NCBI RefSeq assembly: GCF_008087345.1
Contig: NZ_ML701736.1
Span: 187,177-251,176 of the forward strand
Reading direction: 5' to 3'
DNA: 64,000 bases
Origin: Nocardioides caldifontis
Lineage (GTDB): Bacteria; Actinomycetota; Actinomycetes; Propionibacteriales; Nocardioidaceae
Below, one piece after another: positions 16,994 through 26,000 of this stretch (within the stretch, counting starts at the first letter, position 1; every line of letters begins with the position of its first letter). Position numbers and translations under genes: made by a program. Below the pieces are notes generated by a model that made no database searches, was not told the origin of the DNA, and saw only the letters and a program-made list of their open reading frames with translations.

Positions 16994-17375
16994 GAGCAGG
17001 CCGGGGACGGTCGACGACCATCTCGAGCTCCCCGGGTGCCGGTTCCTCCGGGAGGGGTACGCCGCCGACGAGGTCGACGAGTTCGTCGACGGGCTGCGCC
17101 GGTCGCTCCGCCACGACCCGCCGGACATGGCGCCGTACGAGGTGGCCGACGCGCGGTTCAAGGTCTCCCGGTGGGGGCGGCGGTACGAGCTGCGCGCCGT
17201 CGACGACTACCTGGAGTCGGCGCAGGCAGCGCTCCGGGAGCGGCACGGCGAGCACGCCGTGGCCGAGGTGGAGGGCCGCGTCGCGGACGAGCGGCACGTG
17301 TCGACGCTCTGGATCTACCTCGTCGGGCTGCTGCTCGTCGCGGTCGTCGTGGTCTTCGCGCTCACCCAGCTCTAG
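16986..17375 (+). CDS. DivIVA-domain membrane protein
   Basis: A 129-residue protein with a DivIVA-type N-terminal motif (FLREGYAADEVDEFVDGLRRSL, about 20-41) and a second partial copy (YEVADARFKVSRWGRRYELRAVDDYL). It ends in one transmembrane segment (LWIYLVGLLLVAVVVVFAL). DivIVA-like domains bind curved membrane and help polar growth, but this short single-TM version has no assigned role. GTG 16986 overlaps the upstream FUSC stop by 8 bp; an ATG at 16968 is an alternative. Its TAG stop shares the bases CTAG with the stop of the convergent SDR gene. Confidence 0.75.
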   Translation: MTESRPGTVDDHLELPGCRFLREGYAADEVDEFVDGLRRSLRHDPPDMAPYEVADARFKVSRWGRRYELRAVDDYLESAQAALRERHGEHAVAEVEGRVADERHVSTLWIYLVGLLLVAVVVVFALTQL

Positions 17376-18049
17376 GAGCCCGCCCGGCGGGAGTGGACGA
17401 GCTCGCTGCGCCAGCCGGCCTCGTCCTGCTCCGCCGCGGCGACCAGCGCCTCCGCGACCCGGTCCGGGTGGAACGGGGACGTCGGGTCCTCGCGGTCCAG
17501 CACGCCGTCCACGGTCAGGGAGACCGCCCGGATCCCGTCCGGCGCGAGCGTGGCGTCGATGCTGTGCACGAGGTTGCGCAGCGCCGCCTTCTGCACGCCC
17601 AGGGAGGCGGCCCGGTGGGAGGGGCGGTCGGCGGCGATGCTGCCGGTGGCGGTGATCCGGCCGCCTGGGCCCATGAACGGCCGTGCGGCCTGCACGGCGG
17701 TGAGGAGCGCACCGACACCGAGCGCGACGTCGGCGAGCAGGTCGGGGACCGTCAGCTCGAGCGGCGTCGCCTCGCGGTAGGCGCTCGGGTTGAAGTGCAG
17801 CACGTCGAGCCGGCCGCTGTAACCGACGAGGCGGTCGACCGCGGCGACGAGCGAGTCGGCGTCGGTGACGTCCGCGTCGGTCCAGCCGGCAGGGGTCCCG
17901 TCGGCCTTGAGCTCCTCGCCGAGCTCGGTCAGCTGCTCGATGTCGAGCCCGATCAGTGCCACCTCGTGGCCGCGCCGCCCCCAGGCGCGCGCGACCGAGC
18001 CGCTGACCCCCGGCCCGGCGCCGACGACGAGGACGAGTGGGTTGCTCAT
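17372..18049 (-). CDS. SDR-family protein lacking the catalytic tyrosine
   Basis: A 225-residue Rossmann-fold protein of the short-chain dehydrogenase/reductase type. The cofactor motif GAGPGVSG is at 10-17 and the LDVLHFNPSA segment replaces the usual NNAG. A serine (about 137) and the lysine K154 of SLGVQKAAL are present, but the position of the catalytic Tyr in YxxxK is Leu150. It therefore may not be a standard oxidoreductase; it could bind NAD(P) without hydride transfer or use another acid. It reads convergently with the DivIVA-like gene and divergently from dinB. No operon partner is seen. Confidence 0.82.
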   Translation of the reverse strand: MSNPLVLVVGAGPGVSGSVARAWGRRGHEVALIGLDIEQLTELGEELKADGTPAGWTDADVTDADSLVAAVDRLVGYSGRLDVLHFNPSAYREATPLELTVPDLLADVALGVGALLTAVQAARPFMGPGGRITATGSIAADRPSHRAASLGVQKAALRNLVHSIDATLAPDGIRAVSLTVDGVLDREDPTSPFHPDRVAEALVAAAEQDEAGWRSELVHSRRAGS

Positions 18050-18087
18050 CGGGCCAACCTAGCGCCGCGGTACGGCAGGATCGGGTC

Positions 18088-19188
18088 ATGGCACCCGGAC
18101 GTCACGAGCGGCCGCCGGCCCCGCGTCCGCCGACCCGCTGGGTCCTCCACGTCGACCTCGACGAGTTCATCGCCGCCGTGGAGGTGCTGCGCCGCCCCGA
18201 GCTGGCGGGGCTCCCGGTGGTCGTCGGGGGCCGGGGCGACCCCACCGAGCGCGGCGTGGTCGCCACCGCGTCGTACGCCGCCCGCGAGCACGGCGTGGGC
18301 TCCGGCATGCCCTTGCGCACCGCCGCGCGGAAGATCCCCGACGCCGTCTTCCTCCCCGTCGACAAGCCGGCCTACGAGGCGGCGAGCGAGGAGGTGATGG
18401 CCGTGCTCCGCTCGTTCGGCGAGCCGGTCGAGGTGCTGGGCTGGGACGAGGCGTTCGTCGGCACCGACCGCGACGATCCGGAGGAGCTCGCCCGTGCGAT
18501 CCGGGCCCGCGTGCTCGAGGTGACCCGGCTGCACTCCTCGGTCGGCATCGGGGACAACAAGCTGCAGGCGAAGATCGCCACCTCGTTCGGCAAGCCGCGC
18601 GGGGTCGGCAGGCTCTCCTCGGATCAGTGGTTCGAGGTGATGGGGGAGCGGCCCACGACCGCGCTGTGGGGCATCGGCCCCAAGACCGCCGCCCGGTTGG
18701 CCGGGCTGGGGATCCGCACCGTGCGGGAGCTCGCCGAGGCCGACACCCGCTCGCTGGCCGAGGTGCTCGGCCCGACCATGGGGCCCTGGTACCGCCGGCT
18801 CGGCCGCGGCGTCGACTCCTCCCCGGTGGACCCCACGCCGTGGGTGCCGCGCGCCCACGGGCGCGAGGAGACCTTCCAGAGGGACCTCGACGACTGGAGC
18901 GAGGTCGCGGCGGCTGCCCGGCGGCTGGCGGCGCAGGTCACCGAGGACATCACGTCCGAGGGGAGACCGGCGGTCCGGGTCGGGGTGAAGGTCAGGTACA
19001 CGCCGTTCGAGACCCGGCAGCGGAGCCTCACCCTCCCGGGGCCGACGTCGGATGCGTCGGTGATCGCCGACGCCGCCGTCGAGCTGGTGGGCCGGCTCGA
19101 CCACACCCGCAAGGTCCGGCTGCTCGGGGTCCGGGCCGAGATGGCGCCGCCCGGCGACGACGACGAGGCCGCGCCGGTCAGTGGCTGA
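18088..19188 (+). CDS. dinB: Y-family DNA polymerase IV (DinB)
   Basis: A 366-residue Y-family translesion polymerase. The first catalytic acidic motif is HVDLDEF (about 21-27) and the second is GWDEAF (about 128-133), where most DinB proteins have SxDEA. Helix-hairpin-helix (WGIGPKTAARLAGLGIRTVRELA), thumb and little-finger regions follow in normal order. The GWDE form is common in an actinobacterial subgroup, so activity is expected but its fidelity class is uncertain. ATG 18088 is preferred because homology starts at TRWVLHVDLDEF. No LexA box was recognised. The 3' end overlaps the convergent SDR gene by 11 bp. Confidence 0.9.
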   Translation: MAPGRHERPPAPRPPTRWVLHVDLDEFIAAVEVLRRPELAGLPVVVGGRGDPTERGVVATASYAAREHGVGSGMPLRTAARKIPDAVFLPVDKPAYEAASEEVMAVLRSFGEPVEVLGWDEAFVGTDRDDPEELARAIRARVLEVTRLHSSVGIGDNKLQAKIATSFGKPRGVGRLSSDQWFEVMGERPTTALWGIGPKTAARLAGLGIRTVRELAEADTRSLAEVLGPTMGPWYRRLGRGVDSSPVDPTPWVPRAHGREETFQRDLDDWSEVAAAARRLAAQVTEDITSEGRPAVRVGVKVRYTPFETRQRSLTLPGPTSDASVIADAAVELVGRLDHTRKVRLLGVRAEMAPPGDDDEAAPVSG

Positions 19189-20023
19189 CAGCCCCCATGC
19201 GGCCGCGCATCACCCGTGCCACCACCCGCTGGTAGCCGGAGCCGGTCAGCCGGACGAAGGCGTCGAGCACCCTGGCGTCCGCACCCACGAGGATGCGCGG
19301 TCGACCTGCCAGCATGCCGTCCAGGATCACCCGGGCCGCCTTCTCCGGCGAGGTCCTGGCGAGCTTGCGGTCGAAGAAGTCGGCGTTGCCCTGCTGGTCG
19401 ACCCCCTCCGCGGCGGCCGCGTTGCGGGCGATCGCCGTCTTGATCCCGCCCGGGTGCACGCAGTGCACCTGGACGGGGTGGCCGGCCACGAGCATCTCCT
19501 GGCGCAGCGACTCGGTGAAGCCGCGGACCGCGAACTTGGCGGCGTTGTACGCCGACTGGCCCGGCACCGACAGCAGCCCGAAGAGGCTCGAGATGTTGAC
19601 GACGTGGCCGTCGCCGGAGGCGATGACGTGGGGGAGGAACGCCTGCGTGCCGTGCACGACCCCCCAGAAGTCGACGTCGACGAGGAAGCGGAACTGCTCC
19701 TCGGAGACCTTGTCGACGTCGCCGCTGAGCGCCACGCCGGCGTTGTTGACGATCACGTCGGCGCGGCCGAGCTCCGCGACCACCGAGGACGCGTAGGAGT
19801 GCCAGGCGTCGCGGTCGCGCACGTCGAGCTTCTCGACGTGCGGCCTCCGGTCCGTCGCCTGCTCGACCAGCCGGGCGGTCTCCTCGAGCCCGGTGACGTC
19901 GACGTCCGAGATCGCCGGGACGGCGCCACGTCGTGCCGCGTCGACGGCGAGCGCGCGGCCGATGCCGGAGGCGGCGCCGGTGATGACGAGAACCTTGTCC
20001 TGGAGGAGGAGCGGGTTGCTCAC
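19178..20023 (-). CDS. SDR-family oxidoreductase
   Basis: A 281-residue classical short-chain dehydrogenase: TGAASGIG at 15-22, VNNAGVA, the catalytic serine in NISSLFG, and YNAAK with Tyr and Lys in place. The C-terminus has a basic extension typical of enzymes found beside flavin monooxygenases. The GTG start overlaps the monooxygenase stop by 4 bp (GTGA), so both belong to one operon. A plausible job is to oxidise an alcohol to the ketone that the Baeyer-Villiger enzyme consumes, or to process its product. Confidence 0.9.
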   Translation of the reverse strand: MSNPLLLQDKVLVITGAASGIGRALAVDAARRGAVPAISDVDVTGLEETARLVEQATDRRPHVEKLDVRDRDAWHSYASSVVAELGRADVIVNNAGVALSGDVDKVSEEQFRFLVDVDFWGVVHGTQAFLPHVIASGDGHVVNISSLFGLLSVPGQSAYNAAKFAVRGFTESLRQEMLVAGHPVQVHCVHPGGIKTAIARNAAAAEGVDQQGNADFFDRKLARTSPEKAARVILDGMLAGRPRILVGADARVLDAFVRLTGSGYQRVVARVMRGRMGAVSH

Positions 20024-21591
20024 GCGCCGACCTCCTGGGGCTCGAGCTCCTCGGCCCGCGGTGGTCGGACGCGCACCTGGTCGCGGGGCACGAGGTCGTA
20101 GGCGTCGGCGTCGAAGGACGCCAGCAGCCGGCGGAACGTGAACGTGGCGCGCGGCCACAGCGTGACGTTGCGGCCGTGGCTGTCGAGGTACCAGCTCGCG
20201 CAGCCACCCGCGTTCCACACCGTGCGCTGCATGCGCTCCTGGAGCTCCTCGACGAACGCGCGCTGCACCTCGGCGCGTGGCTCGACGCTGGCGGCCCCGC
20301 ACTCCTCCATGGTGCGCACCGCGTCGACGACGTACGCCGTCTGCGACTCGATCATGAACACCATGCTCGAGTGGCCGAGCCCGGTGTTCGGCCCGACGAC
20401 GAAGAACAGGTTGGGGAACCCGTTGACCGTGGTGCCCTTGTAGGCCTGCATGCCGTGCTCGGCGAAGTGGTCGGAGAGCGTCACGCCGCCGCGACCGCGG
20501 ATGTGCTCCGCGATGGGCAGGTCGGTGGTGTGGAAGCCGGTCGCCACGATGACCGCGTCGACGTCGCGCGCCGTGCCGTCCTTCGTCACGATGCCCGTCG
20601 GCGTCAGCTCGGCGATGCCGTCGGTCACGAGCTCGACGTTGTCGCGGTCGAGCGCGGGGTACCACGTGTTCGAGATCAGGATCCGCTTGCAGCCGATCCG
20701 GTAGTCCGGCGTCACCTTGCGGCGCAGCTCGGGGTCCTTGATCCCGCGGCGGATGTTGGAGAGCGCCATCTGCTTCGCGGGCCAGGCCAGCGAAGGCATG
20801 CGCGTGAACGCCGGCACGTACATCTCCCGGCCCCAGTAGATCGCGGTGCGGTAGAGCTTCTGCACCGCGGGCAGGGAACGGAACGCCGCCTTCTCGACCC
20901 CGGTGTAGTCGCGGTCGTGCCGGGGGATCACCCAGGGCGCGGTGCGTTGGTAGACGTCGAGCCGGGCGACCTCCGGCGCGATCTCCGGCACGATCTGGAT
21001 CGCGGACGCGCCGGTGCCGATGACCGCGACCCGCTTGCCGGTCAGGTCGTAGCCGTGGTTCCAGCGGGCGGAGTGGAAGACCTCGCCCTCGAACGAGTCG
21101 AACCCCGGGATGTCGGGGTCCTTCGGGTCGGACAGCGCCCCGGCCGCCGAGACCACCACGTCGGCGGTGAGGTCGCCCGCGGAGGTGTGCACGTCCCATT
21201 GGTGCGCCGCCTCGTCCCAGACCAGCTCCTCGACGTTTGTGCGGAAGCGGAACCGGTCGAGGGTGCCGGAGTCCTCTGCGACCCGCTGGATGTAGCGCTG
21301 GATCTCCGGCTGCGGCGAGAACGACCGCGACCAGTGCGGGTTGGGGGCGAACGAGTAGGAGTACAGCTGGGAGGGGACGTCGCACGCCGCACCCGGGTAG
21401 GTGTTGTCGCGCCACGTGCCGCCGACGTCGTCGCCGCGCTCGACGACGAGGAAGTCGCGCACGCCGCTCTCCTGGAGACGGATCGCGGTCGCGAGCCCGC
21501 CGAATCCCGCGCCCACGACGAGCACCCGCACGTGGCGGGGGAGCTCGGGTCCGGGCAGGGGTGCGCTGCTGGTGGGTGCCGTGGAGGTCAT
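20020..21591 (-). CDS. Flavin-containing Baeyer-Villiger-type monooxygenase
   Basis: A 523-residue class B flavoprotein monooxygenase. The FAD Rossmann motif VVGAGFGGLA is at 25-34, the NADPH Rossmann motif VIGTGASAIQ at 190-199, and the fingerprint FxGxxxHxxxW appears as FEGEVFHSARW at 167-177. It is expected to insert oxygen next to a ketone using NADPH and O2. The operon with the SDR and the divergent TetR gene points to inducible catabolism of a cyclic or long-chain ketone. The substrate cannot be told from sequence. Confidence 0.92.
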   Translation of the reverse strand: MTSTAPTSSAPLPGPELPRHVRVLVVGAGFGGLATAIRLQESGVRDFLVVERGDDVGGTWRDNTYPGAACDVPSQLYSYSFAPNPHWSRSFSPQPEIQRYIQRVAEDSGTLDRFRFRTNVEELVWDEAAHQWDVHTSAGDLTADVVVSAAGALSDPKDPDIPGFDSFEGEVFHSARWNHGYDLTGKRVAVIGTGASAIQIVPEIAPEVARLDVYQRTAPWVIPRHDRDYTGVEKAAFRSLPAVQKLYRTAIYWGREMYVPAFTRMPSLAWPAKQMALSNIRRGIKDPELRRKVTPDYRIGCKRILISNTWYPALDRDNVELVTDGIAELTPTGIVTKDGTARDVDAVIVATGFHTTDLPIAEHIRGRGGVTLSDHFAEHGMQAYKGTTVNGFPNLFFVVGPNTGLGHSSMVFMIESQTAYVVDAVRTMEECGAASVEPRAEVQRAFVEELQERMQRTVWNAGGCASWYLDSHGRNVTLWPRATFTFRRLLASFDADAYDLVPRDQVRVRPPRAEELEPQEVGA

Positions 21592-21610
21592 GGTTGCCAG
21601 CGTAGGAAGG

Positions 21611-21653
21611 CTATTGAATGGCCGTCAATAGCGTGTTGAACGAAGTTCAGTAG
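21611..21653. promoter_or_regulatory. Palindromic operators between the monooxygenase and TetR genes
   Basis: The 73-bp divergent region holds TATTGA (21612-21617), seven bases, TCAATA (21625-21630). Right after it comes TTGAAC (21636-21641), GAA, GTTCAG (21645-21650). These are probable binding sites of the adjacent TetR protein, placed to repress both directions. No experimental support is available. Confidence 0.55.
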
Positions 21654-21664
21654 AATCCGCTGTC

Positions 21665-22276
21665 ATGAGCGCCACACGCATCCGGCTGTCGCCCGAGAGC
21701 CGTCGCGAGCAGCTGCTCGACCTCGGCGTGACGCTGCTGTCGGGGCGCCGGCTCGAGGACCTCTCGATCGACGTCCTCGCCGACGAGGCGGGCATCTCGC
21801 GCGGGCTGCTGTACCACTACTTCGCCGGCAAGCGGGAGTTCCACCTGGCCGTGCTGCGCCGGATGGCCGACCAGGTCGTCGCGATCACCGCGCCGCCGAG
21901 CGACGGTGACCCGCTGTCCCAGCTCGTCACCTCGCTCGCGGCGTACCTCGACTTCGTGACCGAGAACCGGGTCGCCTACGTCTCGTTCGTACGCGCGGCC
22001 GCTGCCGGCGACGAGGAGTTCCGCCGGATCTACGAGGAGGCCAGGGGCGCGCTGACCGACCGCATCTTCGACCACGCCGGCCGCGACGTGCTCGCCGGGC
22101 TCGGGCTCGTCGACGGACCGGAGCTGCGGCTGCTGGTGCGTGGCTGGAGCGCGATGGTCGAGGACACCGTGCTGTCGTGGCTCGACGACGACCGCGGCAT
22201 CGCTCGCGACGCGCTGCTGGAGATGGTCGCGGCCACCCTCGTCGGCGTCGCTGGTGTTGTCAAACCGACAAGATAG
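21665..22276 (+). CDS. TetR-family repressor of the monooxygenase operon
   Basis: A 203-residue TetR regulator. The HTH lies at about 28-56 (SIDVLADEAGISRGLLYHYFAGKREF, described here by its ends SIDVLA and GKREF). The all-helical C-terminal ligand domain is of ordinary length. Its divergent position and the palindromes in the shared promoter make control of the Baeyer-Villiger monooxygenase/SDR operon very likely. The ligand may be the ketone substrate. The 3' end carries the NrtR-like palindrome of the next gene. Confidence 0.9.
   Translation: MSATRIRLSPESRREQLLDLGVTLLSGRRLEDLSIDVLADEAGISRGLLYHYFAGKREFHLAVLRRMADQVVAITAPPSDGDPLSQLVTSLAAYLDFVTENRVAYVSFVRAAAAGDEEFRRIYEEARGALTDRIFDHAGRDVLAGLGLVDGPELRLLVRGWSAMVEDTVLSWLDDDRGIARDALLEMVAATLVGVAGVVKPTR
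22257..22271 (+). promoter_or_regulatory. Palindrome and -10 box of the NrtR-like gene
   Basis: TTGTC (22257-22261) and GACAA (22267-22271) form an inverted repeat with a 5-bp spacer just before a TAGACT box (22274-22279), which is seven bases before the GTG start. A repressor bound here would block the promoter, so autoregulation is plausible. Confidence 0.45.
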
Positions 22277-22286
22277 ACTCGCCCTC

Positions 22287-22988
22287 GTGGCCTACACCTC
22301 CGAGTTCCCGTTCGTGTACCTCACCGCCGACGTCGTCGCCTTCAGCCTGCAGGACGACCAGCTGTGCGCGCTGGTGGTGAAGCGGGGTTCCGCCCCGCAC
22401 CGCGGACGGTGGGCGCTGCCCGGCGGCTTCGTCGACGAGATGGAGGACGTCGAGAAGGCGGCGCGGCGCGAGCTGCGCGAGGAGACCGGTGTCGACGCAC
22501 GCAAGCTGGTGCTGGAACAGGTGGGTGTCTACACCGCGCCCCGTCGGGACCCGCGGCACCGCACGATCTCGATCGCCTGGCTGACGGTGCTGCCCGCGGA
22601 CGTCGCGCTGCAGGCGGGCGACGACGCCGCCGACACGCGGTGGGCGCCGGTCGAGGAGCTGCTCGAGCCGCGGCGGCTCGCCTTCGACCACGCCACGATC
22701 CTGCGCGACGCCGTGGACCGGCTCCGTGCCGACCTCGAGCGCACCGGCCGCGCGACGCTGTTCCTCGGCGAGGAGTTCACCGTCGCCGAGCTCCGGCGGG
22801 TCTACGAGATCGTCTGGGACCGCCCCCTCGACCCGGGCAACTTCCAGCGCAAGGTCACCGGTGTGCCGGGGCTGCTCGAGGACACCGGCTACCAGACCGC
22901 CGGGGGTCGCGGCCGCCCGGCGACGCTCTACACCGCGGGGACCACCGACGAGATCTGGCCGCCGCTCTCGCGCGAGCGCGACCGCTAG
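22287..22988 (+). CDS. NUDIX-domain transcriptional regulator (NrtR-like)
   Basis: A 233-residue protein with an N-terminal NUDIX fold and a C-terminal winged-helix domain (about 155-230, FTVAELRRVYEIVW then NFQRKV). The NUDIX box is complete (G47, E53, R61, E62, E65, E66, G68), so hydrolase activity is not excluded; many NrtR regulators keep ligand binding only. NrtR proteins sense ADP-ribose-type ligands and control NAD salvage or pentose use, but no such gene is adjacent here. The GTG start is probably leaderless. Confidence 0.85.
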   Translation: MAYTSEFPFVYLTADVVAFSLQDDQLCALVVKRGSAPHRGRWALPGGFVDEMEDVEKAARRELREETGVDARKLVLEQVGVYTAPRRDPRHRTISIAWLTVLPADVALQAGDDAADTRWAPVEELLEPRRLAFDHATILRDAVDRLRADLERTGRATLFLGEEFTVAELRRVYEIVWDRPLDPGNFQRKVTGVPGLLEDTGYQTAGGRGRPATLYTAGTTDEIWPPLSRERDR

Positions 22989-23028
22989 TCCGCGCTTCCT
23001 GATCCTGGCCCCGTAGGCTGGGTCGGTC

Positions 23029-26000
23029 ATGTCCGAGGCCGAGCAGCTCAGGCGCGCGCCGCGCCGGAACCGTGGCCGCCGACGTGGCCGCGACGGGCGC
23101 GAGCGGTCGCGCGCGCTCCCGCCCGAGGAGGTCGCCCGCCGGGCCTCGCTCGTCCCCGAGCTGACCTACCCCGAAGAGCTGCCGGTCGCCGCGCGGCGCG
23201 AGGAGATCGTCGAGGCGATCAGGCGCCACCAGGTGGTCGTGGTGGCGGGCGAGACCGGCTCGGGCAAGACGACCCAGCTGCCGAAGATGTGTCTCGAGGC
23301 GGGCCGTGGGATCAGCGGTCTCGTGGGCCACACCCAGCCCCGCCGCATCGCGGCACGCAGCGTCTCGGAGCGGATCGCCGAGGAGCTCGGTGTCGAGCAC
23401 GGCGGGGTCGTCGGCTACCAGGTGCGGTTCACCGACCAGGCCGGCCCCGACACGCTCGTGAAGCTGATGACCGACGGCATCCTGCTCGCCGAGCTCCAGC
23501 ACGACCGGCGGCTCGAGCGCTACGACACGATCATCATCGACGAGGCCCACGAGCGGAGCCTCAACATCGACTTCCTGCTCGGCTACCTGAAGCAGCTGCT
23601 GCCGAAGCGGCCCGACCTCAAGCTGGTCATCACCTCCGCCACCATCGACCCGCAGCGGTTCGCCGAGCACTTCGCCGACGGGGACGGCAAGCCCGCACCC
23701 GTCATCGAGGTCTCAGGACGCACCTACCCGGTCGAGCTCCGCTACCGGCCACTGATCGAGGAGCCGTACGACGACGAGGAGGGCGAGCCGGTCGTCCGTG
23801 ACCAGACCGAGGCGATCGTCGCCGCCTGCCAGGAGCTGGTCGCCGAGGGGCCGGGCGACATCCTGGTCTTCCTCCCGGGTGAGCGCGAGATCCGCGACAC
23901 CGCCGACGCGCTCGCGGGCGTGCGGTGGGGCCGCGAGGAGCCGGAGGTCGTGCCCTTGTTCGCCCGGCTCTCCGCCGCCGAGCAGCACAGGGTCTTCCAG
24001 CGCCACACGCGACGCCGCATCGTGCTCGCGACGAACGTCGCCGAGACCAGCCTCACCGTCCCGGGGATCCGGTACGTCGTCGACACCGGCGTCGCCAGGA
24101 TCTCCCGCTACTCCGCCCGTACGAAGGTGCAGCGGCTGCCGATCGAGCCGATCAGCCAGGCCTCCGCCCAGCAGCGCTCCGGCCGCTGCGGCCGGGTGGA
24201 GGCGGGCATCGCGATCCGGCTCTACTCCGAGGAGGACTTCCTCTCCCGCCCCGAGTTCACCGACCCCGAGATCCTGCGGACCAACCTGGCCTCGGTGATC
24301 CTGCAGATGACGGCGCTCGGGCTGGGCGACGTCGCACGGTTCCCGTTCGTCGACCCGCCGGACAGCCGCCAGGTGAACGCGGGCGTGCAGCTGCTCGAGG
24401 AGCTCGGCGCCCTGCAGCCGGGGGAGCGCGGCGCACGTCCCCGGCTCACCACGGTCGGCCGCCGGCTCGTCACCCTCCCGGTCGACCCGCGGCTCGCCCG
24501 GATGATCCTCGAGGCGGACCGGCTCGGCGTCCTCCGCGAGGTGCTCGTGCTCGCGGCCGCGCTCTCGGTCCAGGACCCGCGCGAGCGACCGGTCGACCAG
24601 CAGGCGCAGGCCGACCAGCTGCACGCCCGGTTCAAGCACCCGCGCTCGGACTTCCTCACGCTGCTCAACCTCTGGCGCCACGTGCGCACCGAGCAGCGCG
24701 AGAAGAGCTCGAGCTCCTTCCGGAGGATGTGCCGGGCCGAGCACCTGAACTACCTCCGGATCCGCGAGTGGCAGGAGCTCGAGTCGCAGCTGCGGCACAC
24801 CGCCAAGCAGCTCGGGATGCGGGTCTCGACGAGCTCGACCACCGGCGGCGGGTCGGCGGAGCAGGTCGACGAGGACGGCGTCCACCAGGCGCTGCTGTCC
24901 GGGCTGCTGTCGCACGTCGGACTGCGGGACCCTGAGAAGCGCGATTATCTCGGCGCGCGCGGCACCCGTTTCTCGATCTTCCCGGGGTCGGGGCTCTTCC
25001 GGAAGCAGCCGCAGCTCGTGATGGCCGCGGAGCTCGTCGAGACCTCCCGGCTCTACGCGCGCACCAACGCCGCGATCGAGCCGGAGTGGGCGGAGCGGCT
25101 CGGTGCACACCTGGTGAAGCGCAGCTACTCCGAGCCGCACTGGTCGCGCAAGCGCGCCGCCGTCATGGCCTACGAGCGCGTCACGCTGTACGGCGTCCCC
25201 CTCGTCGCCGACCGGCTGGTCAACTACGGGAAGGTCGACCGCGAGACCGCCCGCGAGCTGTTCATCCGCCATGCCCTGGTCTACGGCGAGTGGCAGACCA
25301 ACCACCGGTTCTTCCGGGAGAACCGTGCCCTGCTCGAGGAGGCCGAGGAGCTCGAGCACCGGGCCCGCCGCCGGGACATCGTCGTCGACGAGCACACGCT
25401 GTTCGACTTCTACGACGCCCGGGTCGGAGAGGAGGTGGTCTCGGGCGCCCACTTCGACAGCTGGTGGAAGCGGGCCCGCCAGCGCAAGCCCGACCTGCTC
25501 ACCTTCGACCCGGCGATGCTCGTCAACGAAGCGGCCGGCGACGTGCGGCAACAGGACTACCCCGATGTGTGGCAGGAGGGCGATCTCGCGCTGCCGCTGA
25601 GCTACCACTTCGAGCCGGGTGCTGCCGAGGACGGGCTCACCGTGGAGGTGCCGCTCGCGGCGCTCAACCAGGTCCCGGACGACGTGGTGTCGTGGCAGGT
25701 CCCCGGGCTGCGGGAGGAGCTGGTGGTGGCGCTCCTGCGCTCCCTGCCGAAGCAGCTGCGCGTCAGCTTCGTCCCCGCACCGAATTTCGCGAAGGAGTTC
25801 CTGGCGACCGTGCCGCCGGGGCGGGAGCCGCTGCTCGACGCGCTCGAGCGCCACCTACGCTCGCGCACCGGTGTCGTCGTGCCGCGCGAGGCCTGGGACT
25901 GGTCGAAGGTGCCCGCGCACCTGCGGCCGACCTACCGGGTCGTCGACGAGGACGGTTCGCTCGTCTCCGAGGGCAAGGAGCTCGCAGCGCTGAAGGTGCC

